This document shows, in pieces, positions 1-11,714 of a DNA stretch of 64,000 nt (position 1 is the first letter of the stretch; each line of letters opens with the position of its first letter). The notes beneath the pieces are model-generated. The model was given only the letters and a program-made list of their open reading frames with translations, did not search any database and was not told the origin of the DNA. The stretch comes from Isoetes taiwanensis (lineage: Eukaryota > Streptophyta > Lycopodiopsida > Isoetales > Isoetaceae). Where the stretch lies: positions 3,456,937-3,520,936 of the forward strand of contig JAJEKV010000105.1 in NCBI GenBank assembly GCA_021234155.1, given 5' to 3'. Both the position numbers and the translations under genes were made by a program.

Positions 1-110
1 TTTAATACCCACGTCGTGTCTTCCACGGGCAAGTGTTTCCACTTGACCAGGTACTGAAGGAACTCTGATCTTTGTGTCTTCTTGAATGCTTTATCAACAA
101 TTAACTGGAA
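1..110 (-). mobile_element. Ty3/gypsy chromovirus chromodomain fragment, cut by window edge
   Basis: Read on the minus strand, this stretch gives an open frame with the hallmark of a retroviral-type integrase chromodomain: FLQYLVKWKHLPVEDTTW, preceded by a basic VDKAFKKTQRSE segment. In chromoviruses of the Ty3/gypsy group this domain ends the integrase and is thought to guide insertion to particular chromatin. The reading direction means the rest of the 3' end lies left of the window. Upstream (110-480) I could not follow the integrase frame, so this copy is probably degraded. A host chromodomain protein is the alternative, but the phrase is typical of retrotransposons. Confidence 0.7.
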
Positions 111-2895
111 CAATCTCGAGTTGCTCCTTTGTCCTTTCCAACACTACTTTTCCGTACCCAACACTATTTTTTAGTATCAGATCTCAAGATGAGCATATAT
201 ATATTGGGCATTCGTCCTTAGAAGGCATAAGTGGAGTATGGATAAGAGTGGCAACTGGAGATTCACACATTTGATGGTCTTTTTAAGGGTATTATGCAAT
301 CAAATGCTAGAAAAGATTTACAGAAGTACTTGCAAGACCACTTCAAATATTTCTTGCTCGATGTTGGTTTTCTTTCTAAGGTAGTTAACCACAGTAACCT
401 TATATTTGGACCCAGCGAAAGACTGATGTTATTGTGGACTCATCCACCATAGCTCCTGGCACATGCATAATTCTGTAAAAGTTTGCTTCAACTCCATTTC
501 CTATTGGCACCCCCTTCTGCATACACTGCCATGGTGATGCAATTCCATGTCATTGCAGCAGCTACTATATGTTCAACGGTGCTAATATGTTTGTCTAAAG
601 CATTTGGTCCAAATCAACACCTTGCATATGCAAACAACTCGATTGACAAAAAACCATACCCTAATGGATGTCACTCATGGGAAATGTTATATAGACCCTT
701 CTCAATAATCTTATCATACGTAAAATAAATAGAAATTCCACTAAAAAGAGATCAGGCGAGACGTCTAGCATAAAAGGAGCATACTCCTACACATAAGCAT
801 GTAACATAATTGAAGCAATTCAATTGCAAAGTCACACTTTCAGTTTCATCTTTTCTCATCTTGGACATGGATGCCAATATGCTATTCTAGTTTTTGCTGC
901 TATGTTATATCAGTTCCATTAGCTTTGAATGGGCAATCTATTCGCGAGAATCTACAGTCTTCTTCTGTCCTTGAGAAATTTATAGATTCTCTTCTCTACT
1001 AATTATTATTTTGATGTAAAGGAGGCCAAAGAAACATCATATTAAACAGAGACAAGAATACAAGCATTTAGTATGGGACATGACATTATACTTCTTGATT
1101 CAAGGAGGTTGCTTGAGCTCGTTATATTTTACACAGAAAAAATGGTTGCACTGATTCTCCAGCCCCATGATGATGACAAAATTTAAATTTCTGAGGATAC
1201 TGTTTGGTTGTGTCAACGATGTAGCCCAGTGTATATGTCCTAAAATGTAGTCTAAGTGCTTGCAGCATTCAAATAAACTTATGTAGCGGCAATGAAAAAA
1301 TCTGACAGCTCGAAACTATATCATCTGCAAGCCCTTCGCAAAACCATATATTGGATCTTTGTAGTTGAATACAGTTGCAATTATACATTTGATTTATCTT
1401 CGAGCCAAAGATCATTCAAACTCGGTATAATCATCTATAACCTAGCTTGAACCATTGAGCTTGGTTTAGTACAGGAGTCTTGGGAATACCTAAAACAAGA
1501 GAGATTGAAAGACATGGGCCTACCTAAAAGAACAGAGGTGTAATACATAATCAGAAGAAGGCCTAAATCCCCATGGTTTTTTCCATCACTGACCAGAAAG
1601 TAAAAGCTGAACTTACTCAAGATGCAGCCTCATCCAGGTGCTATTGTATAGCCTTTAGCATTATTAATTACAATACAGTTTTTCAATTCCTACTGCAAAT
1701 CAAAATATGAGCACTTCTATTTACCTAAATAGCTTCTTGAAACTGATCCTCAGGATTTGATGGTTGTCTTCTTCTGTCACTGTTGCATATATTTCTCTAG
1801 AACCTTGTTGAAATTTGTAGACTTTGATTCATAGAATATACCTCTGTAGGGAATACCTCTGTAAGAAATTGATATCAATCACTCAGATATTGCAGCGGAG
1901 AGCTATACTATAATATCTCATCTATAACACTAATCAATTCAATAGTGGCTTGACCTAGCTTGGCATCAGAGTCCAATTGCATATAAGAAGAATCAGATAC
2001 AAATAAAACCTAATCACTTTCCTTTATTGGAAGTTATCGTAAGAAAATCCTCAACTTCATAGCTACAATGAGGGTTAATACCCTGTGATTCTATGGCCTT
2101 CAAATGGATTGAATCATTTTGATCTGCATGGATAATAAATATAAGTTGGAAGGAACAAAATGTGTAGCCGTGCATAGTCTCGGCAAGACAACTAGACCAT
2201 CCTTATAAGATGGTCAATCTAGGCCTGACATTATTAGAACAAGTTACCATTTAACCTTGCCATAAAAATGGTTCTAAATGCAGGCAGTAACATATGTGCA
2301 ATAGGGAGATTGTGTTTTGTACAAAAATGTGTACACCAAATGGAATAGAGCAGATTCCTTCTCTAATGAAATGATTCAACTTACCAAGAAAAAGACTTTC
2401 AAGCATCAAATAATATGATAAAATGAAGTCCTATTTTGAGCGTTGTTGAAAGGCCATCCAATAGTATATCTCATGAATACTAGCCATTCTTCAAACAAAT
2501 GTAATTTCCAACGGATTTCTCATTTTTTAGAAACATCAGATTCATAATTAACGATCTAATGGCTCCTATTCAATTTTGTGATATTGTTTATCACGTGGAT
2601 ATCTTAGAATTGTAGGAAATGGTGCACCTTCCTTTTAGCAAGCCTGTTAAAAAACATGGTTGTTTTTAAAATATATCTACCTTTTTTTTTCTAGCTTTTG
2701 TTCAATTATGATTCAGCACCATGGAATGAATTTGAGAAGGGCTCATTTCTATAATCAAATCAGTTTCTCCCTAGAACCCTCCTGTTATTTTGGTGCATAT
2801 TACAATCCCTTCTAGAAGCCTTGCTTGTGGGGATGGCAATAAACTAATAGATTTTTTTTTATTTTATTTTTTTGAGGGTAAGAGTGTGTTTTTTT
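111..2895. other. AT-rich non-coding stretch, nothing recognised
   Basis: Only short chance frames occur on either strand. I see no conserved motif, tRNA-like fold or clear repeat pair. Part of 111-480 may still belong to the degraded integrase region of the neighbouring gypsy fragment. Confidence 0.5.
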
Positions 2896-2897
2896 GT

Positions 2898-4600
2898 TAT
2901 TAATAATAATAATAATAAAGATACAGAGAGTCCCCAGTGGGACAAATAGGAAGCATTAGGGCTATTATACGGGTTCTCTATGCATCAATGATGTGTGTAC
3001 TGAGGGAAGTCCTATTTCCACAATAACACAATGGTAAAGAGACCCCATCTGGTCAGTTACTCAGATTGCTTTCTCTACTAAACTCAGATTGTTCCACCAT
3101 TAGATCTATCACGAAAGTCTAGGTCCTCAGAGCTCATCCAATGGCACTTAAAGTAGTTATAAAATCCTTCAATCTTACCAATTCTGTCCAATCCCTTATT
3201 GTAACTCATCCCCATCTTCCTATGGTGGGACAATGCCATTAAAGCAACCTCCTTATTGAAAAGACTCTTAAGTTTCTCAATAGAGATGGATTGCCCCCCC
3301 AAAGTGACATCGCACCGATGTCTCCATATAATCCAGAGAGCCACGCTAACCAGGGAAGCATCAATATAATCTTTGTCCAAGATCATTACAGCGTTCGGCC
3401 ACCCAAGTTGGTGTATATGTAGTCTCATAATAGGGCATACCCAATACCAGAATTCAATAATTTTTGGACAGAAAAAGAGATGTGAAAGAGATTCGCTAGC
3501 CTGGCACCCAAGAGGACATTGGTCTGTAGACACAATTCCTCTATGGGCCAGCTTCACTTTAGTGTTGAGACCTCCTTGGAGAGCCTCCCATCTAAAAAAT
3601 TGTATTCTCCTAGAGCATAAGGTTTTCCAGGAGTTTGCTAAGAGGAGCTTAGCCGCTGATCCATTCACTTGAAGCCTAGCCTCTGCTTTAAGAGGAAAGT
3701 CATCACAAAGGGCCCGATAGATACTTGCAACATTGTATGTCTCCTTACCTGCACAGGACCACTTTTCCTCAGGACCAGTAGCCCCTGAGAGAAGCTTAAC
3801 AGAATTTTTCGTAGTATCTTTCTATCTCCCTCCCCTGCTCTTTGCACTTTGAGTCTAAATTCCATCCAAGAGATCCATCTATCATTTTCCCAAAGATGCT
3901 GCAATTTTAAGATCCCATGGTCTCGCCATTTCTTAAAGATGCGATGATGAACTAATGCCAAGGGACGTCCATTCTCTTCCCATACATGAATGTTTCCAGA
4001 ATATATTGGCTTTCCCAGCCTCTTGAGGTATAGTCAAGGGGGAGCACACTGTTTGCACCTCCTTCCAAGCATGAAGAATACGCCTCATGACTGGGGAAGT
4101 GCCAAGGGCCACCTTAAAGTTACAAAAAGAGGCTCCTAGTTCATCCCTAGGAAGAGATGGTTTACCTTGAATCTTGCACAGATCAAACCAGTGCTTAACA
4201 AATGCCAAAGCAAGAGATGTACCACCTTGTAAAACTCGCCAGACAAATCTGGCCGCTAGAGCTTGAGCCTGCGTGAAAGTGTCCTTACATCCTATCCCTC
4301 CATCCCTTTTATCTCTACATAGCTCGGACCAAGCAACGTTAGCCATACCCCCCCAGATGAACTTTCTAATGATAACCTGTATTTGATTATATATTCCTTT
4401 CTGGGCTACCATCACTGACGAGGAATATATGTGAGAGCTGGCCAGAACAGCATTAGCAACTGTTACTCTTCCTGCTACAGATAATCCTTTAGAAGACCAT
4501 AACCCAACCTTTTTTCTAAGTTTGTCTAAAATAGGAGCCCAAAGACCATTCATATTATCTGAGACGGAAAGGGGCAAACCCAATAGCTTAACTATTTCCC
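2898..4600 (-). mobile_element. 5'-truncated L1-type LINE (RT C-terminus and zf-RVT), broken
   Basis: Three overlapping minus-strand frames (4583-3933, 3961-3665, 3668-3084) together read as the C-terminal part of a plant L1-type ORF2. They begin after the RT catalytic core with the usual region carrying SKGLSVAGRVTVANAVL and FIWGG, and continue into a zinc-binding zf-RVT domain with CPLGCQASESLSHLFFCP. Two frameshifts break the frame. The plus-strand left end is a (TAA)n run at 2898-2920, which corresponds to the (TTA)n 3' tail expected of such a LINE. The RT core and endonuclease are absent, so this is a dead 5'-truncated copy. It belongs to a different family from the GA-associated LINEs further right. 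Confidence 0.85.
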
Positions 4601-5659
4601 AACTAATAGAATTGGCGACAATGCTTCTTGGTGGAATGTATATGCATTCAATAATGGTATTATAAGTGGAAGGAACATCAGCGCTGCAAAAGCAAAAAAA
4701 ATAAAGCTTTCATTGTAAAACAACTTTTGATGTAAGAACATTTGGGTTTTTAAAACAAGGTAGTCAAATCGAGTAATAAGGAAAAACAAATCGACTCATG
4801 CCTACCTTTTGAATAGTCAATCATAAAATTCTCGTTCAAGACTTGCGAATACGTAACCAACTCCCAGTGATGCATGATAATTGTTTAGAAAGGCAAGGAT
4901 AGCATAAAGGCAAAAGCATATATGGTCCATTAGATACTCATGGCTGAGTCTATGGACTACTGCAAAGCTTGTGTTTCAAAAGATACATCTCCTGTGTGGA
5001 TCTTCATTTGGAACTACATAACTCTAGGCATTATTCCAATGAGATTGAGAGCCTTAGGTTAAAGTTCTCGAACGGTAGACACCTGATCGCATCTGAGATG
5101 AGAGCAAAATGCACGTGAATAATTTTTGGGATAAAATGACATTATATCATAATGTTGTGGCATTGTTTGTCGTGTGCTTCAGGAAGTTCCTAGAGGCATA
5201 AACATTTGAGCTACAAATTATGTCAGGTCATTATCAGCCATGACAATTTCCCATCACTTTCTTTGTAGTATTAATTCTTTTTCCTACTTGCCTCCACGTT
5301 CTTCTTCCTTTTTCAATTTGTCACTATTTTCCTCTCAAGTAACACTTGGATATTTCTCCATACATTCAAATGCCACTTCTCTTCATTTGCCATCCTTAAT
5401 GTATATCCTTTATCCTCTAACCTATCACTCGAAGAATTAAAAATTGTATTATTTTAAGCTATAGCATCTTTGATTTTAAGAATGTTGTCAAATCCATTAA
5501 ATTTAGCTTTTTAAATTGTAGCTATACAATCTTTGGAAGCCAATCTTTGTCACCACTTCCATCATAGATACAACACTTCATACATATATCCGGAGCATTG
5601 TAATAGGAAATATAGAAGTCTCCCTCATAATTCATTAAGCCATCATCCTTTAATCTTAT
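4601..5659. other. non-coding AT-rich stretch
   Basis: No credible gene, RNA or element end was found. The open frames here are short and lack recognisable motifs. Confidence 0.5.
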
Positions 5660-8030
5660 GTCCATTTCATCCTATCATGGCATTACCAAAAAATGCCATG
5701 GCCAACATGTAATTTGTTGGTGCCACTTATTACATACAGATAAGGGCCATCCGATTGTACAAGTCATAAGCCTTGGTTCACCCAGTAGTCTGACCACAAC
5801 TATTAAGGTATAATCTATGCCATAGGTGTCTCTGATATTTAAAGTGTGACCACAACTATTAAGGTATAATCTATGCCATAGGTGTCTCTGATATTTAAAG
5901 TGTGATGCTTTGTAAACACAATTATTCTGTAGGAGCATGATATCTATTGAACGTAAAAAAAACTTTTGTAAACTAGTTTTAAAACAGATAATAGACAGAC
6001 ATACAGTCTTTGGGGTCAGATACGGATCAATCAGAGCAGCTATGGCGTGATCGTTGGTGAGATCCATTATCTGCTGAAGGGGTCTTTTTCCTTCGGCTTT
6101 GAAGGACCATGAGTTGGAATGGCGTCGTCTGATACACTATTAGATAAGTGAGGTTCAACATGTTCAACATCTTTTATTTTGTTAGTGTTTAAGTCCATAG
6201 TGGCATTTAAACAGCCATCCGTAATGAGAAGTTGATCACGCTCTTAATAGTGAATGCTTTTGTCCTTGCGAATAAAGGGGCGACTGACTAGTATATCATA
6301 GTCGCCAGGATCCTCTCCTGCTTCTAGATTCCACAGCCCAAAGGATATTTGAAATCGCCAATGCTGATTGTGAGCTCTAGAGTAAGGGCCAGTTTACTGT
6401 CGTAAGGAGCCTTATACAATTGTTTGATGCCAAGTTGGTGACATAATTTGTCCATGATAGTGGGTAGAGGAAGTTGCTAACAAAGATTTGGTCAAAATTT
6501 TCTAAGTAGTGAGACTGAGTGGAATCTTGATCTTAGCAAGTTCTTCTCAAAGTTCCATCGGAATGGTTGCCATGGGACTGGGAGGGTCCAATGGTACAGG
6601 TCTTGTGAGTAAGGATATTGCTACTTCATGTAGAAGTTCGACTTCAACAACAATGTTGGGACATGGCTCATTTTGCGAGGGTGGTACCAACGATATTGAG
6701 TGTGTGTGGAGGCATGAACAGCAGCCAACATGCACCCAATGACAGTTTGCATGAGCTGGAGGAGATGTGGATAAAGTTTTGACATGGCATAGGGCATGAT
6801 CGTCTCCTGATTGTCTTGAAAATGAATAGATTTGGTGCGTAACTCATTTGAAATGGCAGCAACCACATAGGCTGACTGCGTATCATGGGGCATTAAGCAG
6901 TGGGATATACTGCCATGAGCTTGTCGGGAGGCCAAACCAATCCAGTTCAGCTGTTGGATTAGGGCATTTGAAGAAGGCCATGAAATATTTCTTCCTGGAC
7001 CTGTTGGTCAAGAGCAGCCTAAGTTGGAGCTGCTGGATTGCTTGGCTATGGTTGAGGAGCTTGAGGAGGTCGTCACATGTTGGGGTGTGGGCTTGCTTGT
7101 CATTGATCACCCATAACTGATAGACAATGAGATAGACAAAAATAGTTTTATTGGTGCTTAAATATATACTTCAACTTGAGGAAATGCAGAACATGTCGTG
7201 ATAGTGTACCCCTATTAGTTGCAGTAATAACAATGAGTTTTGGAAGGATCAAAAGGAGTGCGTAAGTTGGAAGATGAAGAGGGCTGCTAAGAAGATTACT
7301 GAGACAGTTTTTGAGATTGTTGCTATTGAGACGATTGCTGATATTATTTCTGCTGAGACGGTCTTTTAGATTGTTACCATTGAGACAACTGCTGATATTG
7401 TTGCTGCTGAGGTTATAGTTGATAGTAAGAAATTGGAGTCGACGATGTTGGATCCGTGGCTTGAATCTAATAGACCAATTTCTAATGAAAGGACATGGAT
7501 TGAGATGGTGTGCACTCTATGGTTGCACATGTTGCAACACTTATAATATGAGGGCCCACGTATTGAGTTATATTTAGTGGCCAAATGGCTCTGATATCGA
7601 CAGCTGTAGCACCAAATTTGGCTACATTGTGGTTGTTACGACTACTGGGTTGCACGGAGTTCAGAGCAACAAGGATTGGTGCCATGAATTGAAGACATGT
7701 AAGAGGGTGCCATGGGAGGAGATATTGATGAAATGATTTATCAGTTCAATAGCCTGTTTCAAGGAAGTGGATCGTAAATACTTGGTCATGAGATGAATGG
7801 CAGGGGGAAGACCCTGAAAGAACTGTAGGAGAATCCGGCTATTAATAGGATATGGCTTGAGTTTGCTAACATTGATAAGCATATAATCCACAAAGTCATT
7901 TGCAAATACCATTGTCTGTTGTTGCACGTTATTGAGCTTCTTCAGGAGTTGTTGATCATCAACTGAAGAACCAAATGTGCTAGGAACTTTGTTTTCAGTT
8001 GTGCCCAACTTTGTTTCCAATGACTTTTAT
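5660..8030 (-). mobile_element. degenerate LTR-retrotransposon gag/protease region
   Basis: On the minus strand a gag-like segment (8020-7661) is followed by a zinc-knuckle-like run around 7630-7540 (CYSC-RYQSH-LATKY, with the last Cys replaced) and then a stretch at about 6500-6250. That last stretch resembles a retropepsin-flanking domain, with MDKLCHQLGIKQLYKAPYD and an ISIGDFKYPLGCG run. Order and orientation fit gag, then nucleocapsid, then protease of an LTR retrotransposon. Many frameshifts are present and no RT is visible. The right border nearly coincides with the start of repeat A1 of the tyrosine-recombinase element, so that element may have inserted into it. The family assignment (Ty3/gypsy-like) is tentative. 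Confidence 0.5.
5791..5902. repeat. 56-bp perfect tandem duplication
   Basis: A 56-bp unit (5791-5846) is immediately repeated at 5847-5902 with no difference that I can see. It lies inside the degraded LTR-retrotransposon region, and its identity suggests a recent slippage or duplication event. Confidence 0.95.
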
Positions 8031-8044
8031 TAGCCATTGATGAG

Positions 8045-8221
8045 AAGTGATATTTACCTTCATTTTCAAGGAATTGAAGGTAAATGACGTTCTTAAACTA
8101 CTAGGTAGTTGCTTGACAGTTATTTTTTGTCCTTCGTGAATTCTCCCTATTCAGGTTCTGTGCCCCGTCTATTTCCTTCATCAGCTTCCTTCGAGCATCT
8201 CTTCTTCTTGGAATTTCAAGC
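8045..8221 (+). repeat. split direct repeat A1 of the tyrosine-recombinase element
   Basis: This 177-bp sequence recurs at 42,266-42,442 in the same orientation with about a dozen or fewer differences. It lies just upstream of gag. Near its start it carries an 11-bp inverted pair around a 12-bp spacer (8052-8085). Confidence 0.92.
8052..8085. promoter_or_regulatory. candidate tyrosine-recombinase core site in A1
   Basis: The arms ATTTACCTTCA (8052-8062) and TGAAGGTAAAT (8075-8085) are perfect inverted complements separated by a 12-bp spacer. Tyrosine recombinases bind inverted arms around a short crossover spacer, so this is a natural candidate. The same structure is preserved in A2. The function is inferred. 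Confidence 0.5.
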
Positions 8222-8484
8222 TTTCTATTTTGCTATCTATTCGTTTCCTATTTGCATTCCTTTGGTGTTATTCGTGACAGCCTTCCTTTTGCTATCAGCA
8301 TTCAAAGGTTTTGTTGGCACAGCCAACTCTGGTTTGGACAAAACAACCCGATTGTTTACAATTTCGTTTCAATCCCTAGTCCTTATTTCGATTAAATTTG
8401 CCCAGTCTTTTTTAGCACTGCTAATTTCGACTTGGATTTTCTCGTATTCTTCCGACTCATTGCTTATTCCCATAATCTCTCCTC

Positions 8485-9242
8485 ATGGCACCAAAATCGA
8501 ACCCTTTGAAGCTGAGAAAGAGGCCTATCACAGAAGTTTCTGGTTCTTTGAAGGATTCCAGAGCAAGGGTGTCTATTGATGAAGGAACTCCGTCATGGCT
8601 GCAGGCTATGGAAAGCCTCCTCAAATCCAAATTTCTGGTTTGGGCAGTGCCATGGAATCCAAGATTGTAGCTCTAGGTAATGCTAAGGCAGAGGATGTGG
8701 TAGCTCTGGAAACCAAGATCGCTTCCCTGCAGGAAGTAATCCAGCAGAAGAGCAAGAAAGCTAGGGCCTTTGCTCTCAAATTTGATGGAAATATCAAGCA
8801 ATGGGATTTTCTCAACGAGGTAGAGGAGTCTTTTGCGGAGTTGGGAAGACATATGCCGCTCCAGAAGACGCTGGATCTAGCAAGCAAAGCTATTATTGAC
8901 AAAGGTACTAATTTGATTTCAAGTAGAAAAAATTATGTTTGGATAAGGGACATGGAAGGACCAATAGTGGCTGAGTGTTACGAAATGGGAGAGTTTAATC
9001 TTTGTGATAGTGATAAGCGGCTAAGGGATGCTAAAAAATTAGCATTCGAGTTAAATAAGACACCCAAGAAACAATTTGGATATCAGTTTGGGCTTAAAGG
9101 TTCCAATCTTTGTTATATCTGCCATCAACCAGGCCATTTAGCGGCTTCATGCCCATCTAAATCTCTGCTGGCTCTAGCTCCTCAGCAACTTCGGCTTCCA
9201 GCACCAACAAATACTAATAACATGTTCTGTAAACCTGCTTAA
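8485..9242 (+). pseudogene. Gag-like protein of the tyrosine-recombinase element, one frameshift
   Basis: The likely start is ATG 8485 (MAPKSNPLKLRKRPITEV). The frame shifts near 8630 into a second frame that runs to the stop at 9242. The body has a predicted helical middle region followed by the segment KGTNLISSRKNYVWIRDM and then ECYEMGEFNLCDSDKRLRDA. That layout (an LI..R..LI-like run, then an acidic DSDxKRLRxA motif) matches Gag proteins of DIRS/Ngaro-class elements as I know them. Near the C-terminus is a CCHC zinc knuckle, CYICHQPGHLAASC (CX2CX4HX4C), the usual RNA-binding module of Gag. Apart from the frameshift the gene is well preserved, better than the RT region of the same element. 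Confidence 0.75.
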
Positions 9243-10997
9243 TGTGTTTAACTATTGTGTTTTAGCCTCTCCATTTGAGGAACTGGCTATGATAATAAAA
9301 GTTTGCAGATTTCAGTTATCGCGTTATAAATTTTCTGAAATTAACTAATCCAGGCACTCCATTTTGGTAGAACTTTGCTCAGTTTATGTAGTTGCTGGAT
9401 GTTGTTTATTACCCTGTTTCAAGTAGTCATTGGTCCTTGAAAATCTTAGTTTTAGGTACTTCCTATAAATCTGCTGCAGATCTGAATAAGACATGGAGCT
9501 TGGTATGTGATCAAGGAACTTGGAGCTAGCCTTCTGACAACCTGCTAGAAAGCTGCTAGCCTTTTCCCTTTAGTTTATTTTCTTTCTGTAATTATTGGTG
9601 TTTTCTCATAATAATCGATCACAAAACTGTAGATCCAGTGCCCTATTCAGTTTTTTCCTGTTTCGTCCATGTTGCCAGTTCACCTTATTTTTCCTATTCT
9701 ATTTCCTGGTTCCGTTAGCTTTCTTAGCTTGTTTGTTCTCTCTCTAAGCATAATGGATCTAGGCTACTGCTAAGGTATGAGCATATTGAACTCAAGTTGG
9801 ATGTGCATAGGTGCCTTAGCCTTGTTTTTCCATCTTTAGCACCACTATAGATTAGTCATCTAATGCTTGCCACAAATATCTTGTCTTCTTAGTGTCGTCA
9901 TGCTTTAGTTCTGATGCAAATCGAGTTCACGCTAGTTTCTGTGCTAGTATATTAATCATGTTGCAATTCAAATATATGTAGCATTGATGTTTGGATTTGC
10001 TCAGCCAGCATGTTCTGTTTGCTTATTGGTTGGACGATATTATGTACTAGCTGTGTAGACTATATTTTGTTTGCTTTTTTATTGTATATGGAGCCCTGGT
10101 CATGTTGGAGCTCTTTGTCCAGTTAGATGGTTATCTTTCTTAACTCTTGCGTGCTGATTGTCTGATCAACAACTTTCCTTCCTATTCAATCCCAGTATTG
10201 TCTTATAAGTGCTTGTTCAGATCCTTAATTTTTTACAGCTGAAGGTTCTTGGTCTTTTTGTAGCACTGCTATTGTTTAGTAAACAAATGCGTGCGACAGA
10301 TATCATGTCATGCTTTAATTCTGATGCAAGCAAGTCCATTCTAGTTGCTATTTTTGATGGTATATAAATCATATTGCATTGCATATTGCTTTTCACATTG
10401 TCTGGTTTTGTTGAGCCGTAGGTTGTGTTCTGCTTATTGGTTGGACCATAGAATATGTTGTGCTTGTTGTGTATAGGTGCACATTCAATGTTTTATTGCT
10501 CTTAGATTTTTAAAGGGAGTTGAGGTTTTGTTGAACCTCTATAGATGGTTCTCACTCTTAATTCTCTAGCGTTCAGATTTGCCTGATCAACAACTTATAT
10601 TGCGATCCTGGTGCAGTCTTATGAGTGTTGTGTCGATCCTTAATTTTACATCTGAAGTATCTTTGTCCTTTGAATTCATATGTGTCTTCAAAGTCCTGTT
10701 GCAGCATGAGGTAAAGATTAATTTATACCTGCTGCCCTGCAACATTCCTCTCCACCTTTCTTTCTGGCCTGTTGTTGTTCGCATGGCCGATGTATGTTTC
10801 GGCTTCTGAATTGCCATGCATGGATGGTCGCCGCAGGGAGGTCTGCCCTAGGTACTCCATGGTTCAGTTTGTTTCTGAAATGCTCGTTCCCATTTGATTT
10901 GCTTTTTCCTTAACTTTAATCTTCATTTATAAAAGATCAATGATTTTAGTTAGGTTTTATCTATATCAACTAATTTTAATTTTTCCTTAATTTTAGC
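9243..10997. repeat. T-rich non-coding segment with a diverged ~415-bp tandem duplication
   Basis: No gene is visible between the gag stop and the nested insertion. Two long diverged copies follow each other (about 9840-10,250 and 10,260-10,665). They share phrases such as TTCTGATGCAA, GCTTATTGGTTGGAC, TGATCAACAACTT and GATCCTTAATTTT in the same order. In a compact retroelement, 1.75 kb of non-coding DNA between gag and RT is unexpected. It could be an unusual spacer, an intron or another insertion. Confidence 0.6.
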
Positions 10998-11555
10998 ATT
11001 CTGGGAAGGGACTCGCAAGAGACACAAAACCGGCCGATAGATAGGCATGTCATTCATCACAGCAGCAGTATACAATGTTTTGAGGAATAGAGAGGGGTAG
11101 CCGACCATAGGAACAATATCGGACTACCCCGCAAAAAGAAATGTGCACAGGCAATATAGAAGGGTAATGGCGACAACTTCTCATCGGGATAAAAAACCCT
11201 GCCCTTTTGGGTTTTCGAGGAAAACCCTAATGAGAAATGGTCGCCAACAACCTTGAATGTATTGCCTGGAAAACCAAAGGAGATGGGTTGATGGCGAACA
11301 CAAAATATAGCAGGACCCCAGAAGATGGCGGAAGCCTGCCAGCAACACAAAGAACCCCTAAAAAACACTCGTGAATGGTTAGAGAAAAGCAAACTCATGC
11401 CCCCACGCAGCAGAGCGGGAAGGGAGGGAAGCAACGAGAATAGAAGAAGAGCTGCTGTGAGAAGACGCCGATAACCGGTCCGAAAGAGGAAATAGCCTTA
11501 TATAGTAGCTCGTCCCTTCCCAGAATGGTGATCGGATGGCTCGGGTCGATGCTAT
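10998..11555 (-). repeat. LTR-like repeat, left copy
   Basis: The copy begins ATTCTGGGAAGGGACTCGCA (plus strand) and ends GGCTCGGGTCGATGCTATT. Its last 130 bp recur at 39,494-39,625. On the minus strand it contains CTATATAAGGC at about 11,495-11,507, a good plant TATA box. Further on lies a perfect 8-bp stem, GGGTTTTC/GAAAACCC (11,209-11,227), typical of the transcribed R region of plant LTRs. No canonical TG...CA ends are evident. Confidence 0.6.
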
Positions 11556-11567
11556 TCTGGGAAGGGA
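11513..11567. repeat. 14-bp inverted repeat at the LTR-like boundary
   Basis: TCCCTTCCCAGAAT (11,513-11,526) and ATTCTGGGAAGGGA (11,554-11,567) are perfect complements 27 bp apart. The right copy of the repeat has only the left arm (39,582-39,595), because the homology stops at CTATT. Confidence 0.9.
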
Positions 11568-11690
11568 CTCGCAAGCGACACAAAACCGGTCGACTACCAA
11601 AGGACTTCCTCAACTATAAGCCGATGGCGTAAAACCTGCAAGCAACACAAAGAACTCTAAAAAACACCCGTGAATGGTTAGAGAAAATCC
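11554..11690 (-). repeat. second, internally deleted copy of the LTR-like start
   Basis: Starting again with ATTCTGGGAAGGGACTCGCA, this segment matches 10,998-11,045. It then jumps to match 11,323-11,385 (GCAACACAAAGAAC and the GTGAATGGTTAGAGAAAA run). It is therefore a tandem partial copy with a deletion of about 280 bp. Confidence 0.75.
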
Positions 11691-11714
11691 AACATGTAGC
11701 AGAAAAAAGGAGAG

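Noticed and set aside
8109-8579. Hydrophobic 156-codon open frame at the left end of the tyrosine-recombinase element
   Set aside because: It overlaps repeat A1 and the start of gag in another frame, and the A2 copy does not preserve it.
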